This document shows positions 6,389-13,097 of a stretch of 16,289 bases of DNA, piece by piece. Under the pieces are notes generated by a model. The model saw only the letters and a list, made by a program, of their open reading frames with translations, searched no databases and was not told the DNA's origin. This DNA comes from CAZTKP01 sp964614215. Lineage in GTDB: Bacteria; UBP6; UBA1177. How positions within the stretch are numbered: position 1 is the first letter of the stretch; each line of letters starts with the position of its first letter. The position numbers and the translations under genes are program-made. The DNA lies in NCBI GenBank assembly GCA_964614215.1, contig CAZTKP010000050.1, positions 1 through 16,289 of the forward strand, read 5' to 3'.

Positions 6389-8095
6389 ATGGCCGGATTT
6401 TATACAGAAAACAGAGAATTCTTTCTTAAACAGCTTAATATGGACGAGATCATTAAGGATCTTGAGAATAACTTCGAGGAAATTTCCGGAAACGCTCCCG
6501 CCAGCCTTGAAGAGGCGCATCACTGGTACAAGATGGTTCTTGACAATGCAGGAAAGATCAGCGAGGAGTTCATAGCTCCGAGAGCCGAGGATGTTGACGC
6601 ACAGGGTGCATGTCACTGCAATAGCACAACTGTAAAATGGGCTCACGGAACTAAGGAAAATATGGATGTTCTTGCAAGGGCCGGATACATGGGAGGAACA
6701 CTTCCCAGAAAGTACGGCGGACTTAACATGCCTGTCACGGTCAACAACATTATCGTTGAAATGATCTCTCAGGCAGATGCAAGTCTTATGAACCTTGTCG
6801 GACTTCAGGATATCGCTGTAACTCTTTACAAGTTTGGAAACGAAGAGCAGAAAGACAGAGTTCTTCCAAAGTTCTGCACAGGCGAAGTGAGCGGATCAAT
6901 GGCTCTAACGGAACCTGATGCAGGAAGTGATCTTCAGGCAGTTATGCTCAAGGCTTTTGAAGAAGAAGGAAAGTGGTATCTTGACGGTGTTAAGAGATTC
7001 ATCACCAACGGCTGCGGAGATGTTTCACTCGTTCTTGCAAGAAGTGAGGACGGCACAAAGGACGGTCGCGGACTTTCAATGTTCCTTTACGAAAGATACC
7101 GTGATGACAACATGATAATCAGAAGGATCGAGAATAAACTCGGCATCCACGGATCACCGACCTGCGAGCTTCAGTTCAACAAGGCTGAGTGCGAACTTGT
7201 AGGAAAGAGAAGATTCGGACTTATCAAGTACGTCATGAGTCTCATGAACGGAGCAAGACTTGCAGTTTCAGCTCAGGCCATGGGTATTGCCCAGGCAGCC
7301 TATGAAGAAGCTGTTAAATATGCAAACGAAAGAGAGCAGTTCGGTAAGGCGATAGTGCACTTCCCCGCTGTTTATCAGATGCTTGCAGACATGAGAGCGG
7401 AGATAGAGACTTCAAGACTTCTTCTCTACCACACATCTTTAGCTGTTGACTATATGGATATGTATGAGAGAAAGGCAGAAAAAGGTGAAAGCGTAAGAGC
7501 CGAGCTTAAGAAATGGACAGCAAAGGCCGATTTTCTTACTCCTCTTGCAAAGTTCACGACCACAGAAATGGCCAACAAGGCGGCTTACGATGCTATTCAG
7601 ATCCACGGCGGTGTCGGATTCATGAAGGACTTCCCTGTTGAAAGACTTGCAAGAGACGCAAGGATAACAAATATCTATGAAGGAACAACTCAGCTTCAGG
7701 TCGTAGCGGCAATGCCTAGGATCACAAGCGGACTTTTCAGAGATATGGTTCATGAGCTCCTTGAAGAAGAAAAAGCTCAGTCTCCTGAGATCTCAGAGAA
7801 GATCTTTGCAGAAATTGAAAAGCTCATGGCTCTCGTTGAAACAGTGAAAGGCGTTGAAAACAAGGAACTCATTGATTACTGCGGAAACTACATCGTCGAA
7901 GCAGCTTCGATCCTCTACAGAATGGCGCTTTTTGTACCGATCGTGAGAAAACATGAGGAAAAGAAGGACCTCTTTGACTTCTACGCATCAAAATCTTTCA
8001 ACAGAACAAGCTACCTTCTTTCAATGATCGAAACTTTCACAAAGAACTACTCAGATAGTCCTGATTCACTAAAAAATCCTTTTGTAAAGGAATAA
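6389..8095 (+). CDS. Acyl-CoA dehydrogenase, long form with C-terminal extension
   Basis: A 568-aa FAD enzyme that introduces the trans-2,3 double bond in an acyl-CoA and hands electrons to EtfAB. ATG directly follows the etfA stop; GGGAGG (6378-6383) is the ribosome binding site. Visible motifs are the FAD/substrate loop ALTEPDAGSD (172-181), the arginine-containing REQFGK stretch near 313-318, QIHGGVGF (404-411) and NIYEGTTQ with Glu431 at the catalytic-base position of the MCAD/SCAD/Bcd type. About 130 residues follow the catalytic core, absent from ordinary 380-aa enzymes, like the C-terminal domain of longer acyl-CoA dehydrogenases. An insert of about 25 charged residues (MDMYERKAEKGESVRAELKK) lies before the final helical domain. 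Substrate chain length cannot be read from the sequence. It ends the operon; no enoyl-CoA hydratase, thiolase or ETF-quinone oxidoreductase gene is present in the window. Confidence 0.95.
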   Translation: MAGFYTENREFFLKQLNMDEIIKDLENNFEEISGNAPASLEEAHHWYKMVLDNAGKISEEFIAPRAEDVDAQGACHCNSTTVKWAHGTKENMDVLARAGYMGGTLPRKYGGLNMPVTVNNIIVEMISQADASLMNLVGLQDIAVTLYKFGNEEQKDRVLPKFCTGEVSGSMALTEPDAGSDLQAVMLKAFEEEGKWYLDGVKRFITNGCGDVSLVLARSEDGTKDGRGLSMFLYERYRDDNMIIRRIENKLGIHGSPTCELQFNKAECELVGKRRFGLIKYVMSLMNGARLAVSAQAMGIAQAAYEEAVKYANEREQFGKAIVHFPAVYQMLADMRAEIETSRLLLYHTSLAVDYMDMYERKAEKGESVRAELKKWTAKADFLTPLAKFTTTEMANKAAYDAIQIHGGVGFMKDFPVERLARDARITNIYEGTTQLQVVAAMPRITSGLFRDMVHELLEEEKAQSPEISEKIFAEIEKLMALVETVKGVENKELIDYCGNYIVEAASILYRMALFVPIVRKHEEKKDLFDFYASKSFNRTSYLLSMIETFTKNYSDSPDSLKNPFVKE

Positions 8096-8116
8096 TTAAA
8101 TCAGAATCCTAAGAAC

Positions 8117-8151
8117 CTATTGAAAAATCAGCTTTTTTTAATAAAATTCTA
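8117..8151 (+). promoter_or_regulatory. Promoter repeat copy 1, upstream of the CPBP protease gene
   Basis: It contains TTGAAA (8120-8125), a 16-bp spacer and TAAAAT (8142-8147), 45 bp before the TTG start at 8193. The whole 35-bp block, including spacer and flanks, is closely similar to the block at 8887-8922, which stands at the same place before the next gene. Confidence 0.55.
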
Positions 8152-8192
8152 GTATTGGATTTTGAGAACAAAATTACAGAGGACTCTCTGAA

Positions 8193-8876
8193 TTGAAAAA
8201 GCTTGCCGTTAATTTCACACTCACTTTTTTTACTATCTGTCTTTATTTCTTATTTCTTTATATATCGGAGTCTCTTCAATTTCCTTTTAATATCGCCTTT
8301 AGATACATTTTCACCAATTTTGCTCTCATTTTCGCCACTCTCTTTGCAGTAAAAAAATTAAACATTGGAATTCCTTTAAGATATAAGTCTCAAAAATTGA
8401 ACTATATCCTTATTTTTTCCTTTCTCCTTAACATAATCACAGCAATTTTCTTTTTCTCAGATCAAAACTCTTACCAGAGCTCCACCCGAATATCAGAACT
8501 ATTGACTCTTCTTATTCTTGTTCCCTTTGCTGAAGAATTGTTTTTCAGAGGTTATATCTTTTCTCTTATCAAAAAAAGCACTTCTGAATATATTGCTCTG
8601 ATACTTGTTTCAGTGTTTTTTGCTCTTCTTCATATTAATGGAGAATTGTTTGTTCCGATGGCAGTCCTTTCAGTTATTTTATGCCTCATCCTTATTTTTT
8701 CCGACTCAGTTCTATGGACTGTATCATTTCACTTCCTCTGGAATCTTGCAAGTATTTTAAAAGAACAGAATAGTAATTCCATGAATGACATATTTACTGT
8801 CGTTATAATTTTTCAGATCATTCTCTTTCTATTGACCTGTATCCTGAAAAAAAAAGAAACCGGAAAAAGATTATAA
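8193..8876 (+). CDS. CPBP-family (CAAX/Abi) intramembrane metalloprotease
   Basis: A 227-aa, very hydrophobic protein. The start is TTG at 8193, with AGAGGA about 9-10 nt upstream, giving MKKLAVNF. Membrane segments fill most of the chain. All three conserved CPBP motifs are present: EELFFR (Glu114, Glu115, Arg119), the FxxxH motif FALLH ending at His147, and HFLWN with His180 and Asn184. In the Rce1/CAAX fold these acidic and His residues form the active site. Bacterial relatives act in bacteriocin processing, self-immunity or membrane proteolysis. The gene stands alone after the etf operon with its own promoter and is followed 92 bp later by a gene with a near-identical promoter. Together with the radical SAM gene at 10121 this suggests a role in processing a modified peptide, which is inference. 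C-terminal Lys/Arg (KKKETGKR) suggests a cytoplasmic tail. Confidence 0.88.
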   Translation: MKKLAVNFTLTFFTICLYFLFLYISESLQFPFNIAFRYIFTNFALIFATLFAVKKLNIGIPLRYKSQKLNYILIFSFLLNIITAIFFFSDQNSYQSSTRISELLTLLILVPFAEELFFRGYIFSLIKKSTSEYIALILVSVFFALLHINGELFVPMAVLSVILCLILIFSDSVLWTVSFHFLWNLASILKEQNSNSMNDIFTVVIIFQIILFLLTCILKKKETGKRL

Positions 8877-8886
8877 GTTCTTCTTA

Positions 8887-8922
8887 CTATTGAAAAAATG
8901 CTTTTTTTAAATAAAATTACTA
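8887..8922 (+). promoter_or_regulatory. Promoter repeat copy 2, upstream of the GspG-like protein gene
   Basis: It contains TTGAAA (8890-8895), a 16-bp spacer and TAAAAT (8912-8917), 51 bp before the ATG at 8969. It aligns with 8117-8151 along CTATTGAAAAA, GCTTTTTTTAA and ATAAAATT with only small indels, so the two genes probably share expression control. Confidence 0.55.
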
Positions 8923-8968
8923 AATTATAGTTACCAAAGAGCATATTGATTATCTGTGAGGTTGGATA

Positions 8969-10114
8969 ATGCAGATTTTTTCAGCATCAGTTGAACAAAT
9001 TAAAGAACAGTTCCTTCATGCGGGTTATATTTCAAGCTGTCCATGCAGCCAAAGTGATTCAGCTTTCGGCAGCAGTGAATCTGCTTTCTCAGTTATCGAC
9101 TTGAAAAATGCCCTCGAACTGAAAACCACGACTGTTCTTTCTTCAGATTCATCAATTATTTCAGGTATGATCTCATTTTTTAAAAGCAGTGACTTTCTCA
9201 TCATTCTCTTTGCATCTCTCTCCATCTTTTTTCTTTTTTATCTGGTCAGCATACTACTTAAAAAATTCCCGAAACTCAATCACGGAATGACAGCACTTCT
9301 AACGGTCTGCTTAATGTTTTCGTTTTTTATCTACTCTTCCTGCGGAGGATCTGACATTGACGAAACGTTGCACAAAGAAACTAATTTAAAACAAAACGAA
9401 TCCATCGGTTTTAACGGAAAATTTAATTTTAAGCCGATTATCCCCGAATTCCCGAATAGTATTGATTTCAGCAAAACAACTTTCAGGGTGACTGAGTACG
9501 CTCCCGTATGCGAAAATGAACCTGACCGGGAGTATAAAAATCCTGAAAAAGCTACAGAAGCAATACTTTACGGATTCTTAGCTGATGCTTTGACTGATGA
9601 ATACGGTTATTCTACATATGAAGATCAGATTAATTTCAACCAGAATATAAAAATACCGGTTAAAGATCCGACAGAAGGAATTACTTACGCCGCAAATCAC
9701 GCATGCTATGACGGTTGGGGAAATGAGTTTAAATTTACAGAAATATATGAAACAGGTTATCGGAAATATAAGCACTGGATAGATGTAAGAAGCTCAGGTG
9801 CTGACAGTGTATTTTTTACTGACGATGATATAAATCTTAAAATTATACCATCTCACTTTATGGACGAATACATTGAGCAAGGAGTATTGACAACATTCTT
9901 TGTAACAAAGCACGAAGACAAAAACATCGGTCTTTTCCGAAAAGATAAATACGAATGCGATTATCAGCCGAAGAACTTAAATTTAGCTGAAACTCTGACA
10001 GATGATACTAATTTTGATGCAATGGTTCTCCCAGATAATATTGAAGAAGAGTTTGAGATTGAGAACAAAATTACCGAGAACTCTTTGCTAGTTATTTCTT
10101 TCAGGTCACGATAG
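8969..10114 (+). CDS. Two-TM protein with N-terminal SCPC region and GspG-like C-terminal domain; possible radical SAM partner or substrate
   Basis: A 381-aa protein; ATG at 8969 with TGAGG at 8957-8961. No full-length family is recognised. Residues 1-75 are Ser-rich and contain SCPCS (Cys24, Cys26) and a doubled unit SDSAF (29-33)/SESAF (36-40). Hydrophobic segments lie at 76-97 and 107-124, joined by a basic loop (KKFPKLNHG), so the rest is probably outside the cytoplasm. The second segment ends in YSSCGGS, similar to a lipoprotein cleavage site but with Tyr where Leu is usual. Residues about 195-290 contain YDGWGNEFKF (247-256) and SSGADSVFFTDDDI (275-288). This is the order DxWGNxY...SxGADxxxxxxDDI seen in the calcium-binding C-terminal part of type II secretion major pseudopilins (GspG), but no N-terminal pilin prepilin motif is present. 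The radical SAM gene starts 6 nt downstream, so the two are almost certainly co-transcribed. It could be a fusion of a small membrane peptide with a lipoprotein. Confidence 0.75.
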   Translation: MQIFSASVEQIKEQFLHAGYISSCPCSQSDSAFGSSESAFSVIDLKNALELKTTTVLSSDSSIISGMISFFKSSDFLIILFASLSIFFLFYLVSILLKKFPKLNHGMTALLTVCLMFSFFIYSSCGGSDIDETLHKETNLKQNESIGFNGKFNFKPIIPEFPNSIDFSKTTFRVTEYAPVCENEPDREYKNPEKATEAILYGFLADALTDEYGYSTYEDQINFNQNIKIPVKDPTEGITYAANHACYDGWGNEFKFTEIYETGYRKYKHWIDVRSSGADSVFFTDDDINLKIIPSHFMDEYIEQGVLTTFFVTKHEDKNIGLFRKDKYECDYQPKNLNLAETLTDDTNFDAMVLPDNIEEEFEIENKITENSLLVISFRSR

Positions 10115-10120
10115 TATTTA

Positions 10121-11521
10121 ATGATCAAACCGGATTCAATTCTTCATTATCAGCCACCGGCATTTAAAAGCAGAAAAGAGGATAAAACTCTTCTCGTCTG
10201 GGATGAACCGGCTCAATGGATGGTCGTTGATAATGATTTTATAAAACTTACTGAACTAATTGACGGGAAAACAAAAACATCGGATATTATTAACAGAATC
10301 CATCCAGCTTTCTCAGTGAACACTGAAGATATTGCTAAAATATACAGAGTCCTCAGCTATCTTAAGGAGAAAGGGGTTGTTTACCTGAAAACTTCTGGAC
10401 GTAAAAAAGTACAAATGAATTCTGACAGGATTTTCAATATCACTTTTAACATAACCAACAAATGTAACCTGAAATGCCCTTTCTGCTACAATCTGGGAAG
10501 AAAAACCGATGAAATAGATATCTCTTCCATTATTTCGAGACTTAAAGAGTTCAGACCTTTCATGGCTGAAGATGCATCCCTGATAATTCTTGGGGGAGAA
10601 CCTTTTATAAATAAGAAAAGGCTTTTCACACTTCTTGAAAAAGCCGGGAATATTTTTTCGACACCTGTAATGATAAGCACTAACGGAACGTTTATTGACG
10701 ATGATATTGCAACTGAATTGAAAAAACACAATGTGGAGATCCAGGTATCAATTGACAGCCACAAACAGGAAATCCATGACAAATACAGGGGAGAAGGAGT
10801 TTTCTCTAAAGCTGTTGAAGCTGTAAAAAAGCTTAAAAAAGCAGGTGTTTATACTATCTTGAGCATGGTTTTCAGTTCAGAGAACTATGAACAGATAGCA
10901 GACTATTTAAAAATGGCGAAAGATCTAAATGCAGATGAAGCCAGATTTATTCCATTAAGATTTATCGGAAATGGAATATCTGAAACTACTCACATTCCGG
11001 ACAACTATGTAGTGTTCAGACATCTGCTCAAAATACTTGGACAACAACCTGCATATGTAAAACTTTTAAAAAGGGATTACTTTTCGATCCTTGGCAGTGT
11101 GTGCAGATTCAACTCCAACAGGATAAACTGCGGTATCGGAAGAAAAGTTCTGATGATAGATTCCGACGGATCTGTTTATCCATGTCCAAACAACACTGGG
11201 AACATATTCAATGCAGGAAATATAAAGAACTCTTCCATATCCAGAATATTCAATAAATCCAAGGTGTTTAATAAGATAAGGAAAGCCTATCATATTGAAA
11301 AATATCCTTCATGCAGAAAATGTTTTATCCGATATTGGTGTGCCGGAGACTGTAAAGGCGAGGTTTTCTCTCTCAACAACGGAAATATAAGAGCCGGATC
11401 ACCGCATTGCAGCGAAATTAAAAAAACTTTTATTGAGATGCTCTGGCTGATCTCTGAACAGAAACATCCTTTTGCAAAAAACATCAATGACATTAACAGC
11501 CTGAACAGAATGATGATTTAG
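10121..11521 (+). CDS. Radical SAM/SPASM peptide-modifying enzyme with N-terminal PqqD-like RRE domain
   Basis: A 466-aa protein. ATG is 6 nt after the preceding stop; only AGGT at 10103-10106 resembles a ribosome site, so translation is probably coupled. Residues about 22-95 (LLVWDEPAQW through EKGVVYL) match a PqqD-like winged helix, the RiPP recognition element that binds a leader peptide. The radical SAM core has C115-x3-C119-x2-C122 (CNLKCPFC) for the SAM-bound [4Fe-4S] cluster and the GGEP motif near residue 157. The C-terminal SPASM domain has C328, C337, C355, then C398-x2-C401-x5-C407-x3-C411 and C430, enough for two auxiliary clusters. Relatives (AlbA, anaerobic sulfatase maturases, PqqE, QhpD, thioether maturases) form Cys thioether or C-C crosslinks in peptides. 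The fused recognition domain argues for a peptide or protein substrate, perhaps the protein encoded immediately upstream. No separate short Cys-rich precursor gene is evident nearby. Confidence 0.92.
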   Translation: MIKPDSILHYQPPAFKSRKEDKTLLVWDEPAQWMVVDNDFIKLTELIDGKTKTSDIINRIHPAFSVNTEDIAKIYRVLSYLKEKGVVYLKTSGRKKVQMNSDRIFNITFNITNKCNLKCPFCYNLGRKTDEIDISSIISRLKEFRPFMAEDASLIILGGEPFINKKRLFTLLEKAGNIFSTPVMISTNGTFIDDDIATELKKHNVEIQVSIDSHKQEIHDKYRGEGVFSKAVEAVKKLKKAGVYTILSMVFSSENYEQIADYLKMAKDLNADEARFIPLRFIGNGISETTHIPDNYVVFRHLLKILGQQPAYVKLLKRDYFSILGSVCRFNSNRINCGIGRKVLMIDSDGSVYPCPNNTGNIFNAGNIKNSSISRIFNKSKVFNKIRKAYHIEKYPSCRKCFIRYWCAGDCKGEVFSLNNGNIRAGSPHCSEIKKTFIEMLWLISEQKHPFAKNINDINSLNRMMI

Positions 11522-11569
11522 ATATCCGTTTGATTCAATTAAAGATACTTTTGTGAAGTAGATTTTCGG

Positions 11570-11596
11570 TGGTTGTCGCAAATTTTGCGACAACCA
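11570..11596. repeat. Perfect 12-bp inverted repeat (hairpin) after the radical SAM gene
   Basis: TGGTTGTCGCAA (11570-11581) and TTGCGACAACCA (11585-11596) are exact reverse complements around a 3-nt loop. It lies 49 bp after the radical SAM stop and could stabilise or end that transcript. No T-run follows on either strand, so it is not a classical Rho-independent terminator. Its core TCGCA...TGCGA is also found in the palindrome at 16164-16180, which points to a protein-binding site as another possibility. Confidence 0.75.
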
Positions 11597-11638
11597 GTTC
11601 ATTTAAACGATTCAAATTAATTACAAAAATATAAAACA

Positions 11639-11652
11639 GGTCGAATTCGACC
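11639..11652. repeat. Perfect 14-bp palindrome GGTCGAATTCGACC
   Basis: The palindrome has no spacer and lies in the 234-bp intergenic region between the radical SAM gene and the convergent ATPase gene. It has no adjacent start or promoter. It could be a recombination or protein-binding site, or a remnant of a mobile element end. Apart from this, the hairpin at 11570 and the direct repeat at 11679, I see nothing else in this intergenic stretch. Confidence 0.5.
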
Positions 11653-11678
11653 CCTTTAAAATTAGAGCTTTTTTGAAA

Positions 11679-11697
11679 TTATTTCTTCTTAGGTTTC
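11679..11697. repeat. Left copy of a 19-bp direct repeat matching the peroxiredoxin 3' end
   Basis: TTATTTCTTCTTAGGTTTC is identical to 13098-13116, which is the stop codon and last codons of the peroxiredoxin gene read on the minus strand. Weaker similarity continues to about 29 bp (25 matches by eye). Read on the minus strand, the copy ends a mini-frame MARKPKKK-stop that has in-frame stops just before it. The two copies bracket the AAA/DUF4143 gene in direct orientation. Confidence 0.6.
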
Positions 11698-11755
11698 CTG
11701 GCCATCTATATTCACAATAATGATCCGAAACCAGATAAAAAAACAAGAGAATTTG

Positions 11756-12889
11756 TCAGCAAATAAAATCTAAAAAGTTATCTTTTGATATGACTTCATA
11801 AGAACTGTTTCTGTATGTTTTACTCCAAAGTTCAGGTACAGATGTTTTTTTGTTTCCCCATTTAAACTCAAAACCGTATAAAAATCCGTCTCTCTCTTCG
11901 ACCAGATCTATCTCCTTTCCGCTGTATGTTCTCCAGAAATAACTATTTGTAAAAACATTTAGATAAGAATTTTTCTTTAATCTTTCCATAAAAAGAAAAT
12001 TCTCCCACAGCATCCCTACATCATCTCTAAGATTTAACTGATTAAAATTATTGATCACAGCATTACGAATCCCGTTATCAATAAAGTAATACCTTGAATT
12101 TTTTGTGATCTCTTTTCTCAAATTCCTGGAAAACCCATTAACTTTCTTTATCACAAACGATTTTTCAAGAAGATCAAGATATTTTGCAACGGTATTTTTT
12201 GACATCTCAAGTTGATTCCCCAATTCCTGAAGAGAAACTTCATGACCTATCTGAAAAGCCAGCAAACGAAGCAGGTCGTAAAGTTTATCCGAATTTTTTA
12301 TATTCTCCAGCTCTAAAATATCTTTAAAGAGATAGGAATCTCTCAATGTAACCAGATATTCTTTTTTCTCCTCAATATTGTCTGCTGACAAACATTCAGG
12401 ATACATTCCAAAGATCATATAGTTCTCAAGAGATTCAAGTATATGCATTCCTCCAAACTGATCTTTCAATTCAAGAGCCGATAAAGGAAACAGAAAAACA
12501 TTTTTATTTCTTCCTGTAAGCGGTTCTCCAATTTCAGAAGAAAGTTGAAACGAAGATGATCCGCTCGCAATTATTTTAATTCCCGGAATATGGTCAACAA
12601 GAATCTTGAGTCCTGTTCCAACATCTTTTATTTTTTGTGCCTCATCTATAAAAACAACATCATATCCTGAGAACGCACTTTTCATCTGTGCAATATTCTG
12701 AGTATTAAAAAGCTCCCTAAGCGACATATCTTCTCCTGCACCTGCATAGATCTTCCCCTCAAATTCTGACAGAAATTTTTTTACCATTGATGTTTTACCC
12801 ACCCTCCTCGGGCCATATAAAACTACAACCTTCTCTGGTCTAACAATGTTATCCATCTTTTCCTGATAGAACCTTTTATACCAAACCAT
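11756..12889 (-). CDS. AAA+ ATPase with DUF4143 (PD-(D/E)XK-like) C-terminal domain
   Basis: A 377-aa protein counted from the preferred ATG at 12889, which has AGGAGGTGG (plus 12892-12900) just upstream. An upstream ATG at 12925 has no ribosome site and falls inside the predicted -10 box. Walker A is GPRRVGKT (residues 26-33), Walker B VVFIDEAQ (Asp82-Glu83), and the sensor stretch IIASGSSSFQL follows, as in the AAA_14 family. The middle part has a winged-helix region (SLQELGNQLEMSKNTVAKYLDLLEKS, quoted here only as its ends SLQEL and LLEKS). The C-terminal part has FWRT, EIDLVEE (Asp328) and GFEFKW (Glu341, Lys343), the D...ExK pattern of PD-(D/E)XK nuclease folds. These proteins are widespread in bacteria and archaea, patchily distributed and often duplicated; their role is poorly defined. 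A weak hairpin with T7 overlaps the stop (11737-11756). The flanking direct repeats suggest acquisition. Confidence 0.9.
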   Translation of the reverse strand: MVWYKRFYQEKMDNIVRPEKVVVLYGPRRVGKTSMVKKFLSEFEGKIYAGAGEDMSLRELFNTQNIAQMKSAFSGYDVVFIDEAQKIKDVGTGLKILVDHIPGIKIIASGSSSFQLSSEIGEPLTGRNKNVFLFPLSALELKDQFGGMHILESLENYMIFGMYPECLSADNIEEKKEYLVTLRDSYLFKDILELENIKNSDKLYDLLRLLAFQIGHEVSLQELGNQLEMSKNTVAKYLDLLEKSFVIKKVNGFSRNLRKEITKNSRYYFIDNGIRNAVINNFNQLNLRDDVGMLWENFLFMERLKKNSYLNVFTNSYFWRTYSGKEIDLVEERDGFLYGFEFKWGNKKTSVPELWSKTYRNSSYEVISKDNFLDFIC

Positions 12890-12891
12890 AT

Positions 12892-12900
12892 CCACCTCCT
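12892..12900 (-). promoter_or_regulatory. Ribosome binding site deciding the ATPase start
   Basis: On the minus strand AGGAGGTGG is followed after 2 nt by the ATG at 12889 (5 nt from GGAGG). It supports this start over the ATG 36 nt upstream. Confidence 0.8.
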
Positions 12901-12916
12901 CATTCTTACTCTTATA

Positions 12917-12944
12917 ATTATCCATTTTTCAACATCCATGTCAA
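12917..12944 (-). promoter_or_regulatory. Probable promoter of the AAA/DUF4143 gene, with an inverted repeat over the -35
   Basis: On the minus strand TTGACA (12939-12944) and GATAAT (12917-12922) are 16 bp apart. The predicted start near 12910 leaves a leader of about 20 nt to the ATG at 12889. An inverted repeat GTCAA-N5-TTGAC (12940-12954) overlaps the -35, and a related GTCAA-TCTG-TTGAG occurs near 13005-13018. A repressor, possibly the protein itself, could bind there. Confidence 0.55.
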
Positions 12945-13051
12945 CTCTATTGACGGTATTTTAGATAATTGCGTCACTCACATGACTCTATTTACTGAAT
13001 TTCCGTCAATCTGTTGAGACAACTTCATCTGAAGTCAATCAAATAGAAAGC

Positions 13052-13074
13052 GTAAAAAAGAGGTGAAAATTCAC
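13052..13074 (-). terminator. Weak terminator candidate after the peroxiredoxin gene
   Basis: On the minus strand GTGA-ATTT-TCAC (13063-13074) can form a small hairpin followed by CTC and six T residues (13052-13057). It lies 24 bp after the peroxiredoxin stop. The stem is only 4 bp, so it is uncertain. Confidence 0.3.
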
Positions 13075-13097
13075 TGATTTTGATAGAAGTCTAGACT

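Noticed and set aside
7439..7753. Antisense ORFs inside etfA, acyl-CoA dehydrogenase and kinase genes (for example 6227-6646, 7439-7753, 14961-15179)
   Set aside because: They lie opposite strongly conserved coding sequence, with no ribosome sites and no recognisable protein features.
11678..11704. Mini-ORF MARKPKKK on the minus strand
   Set aside because: Too short, with in-frame stops immediately before it; better seen as the orphan copy of the peroxiredoxin 3' end than as a gene.
11756..13097. Insertion sequence or transposon carrying the AAA/DUF4143 gene
   Set aside because: No transposase, terminal inverted repeats or integrase are visible; only the direct repeats support insertion, so it is given as a finding and not annotated as a mobile element.
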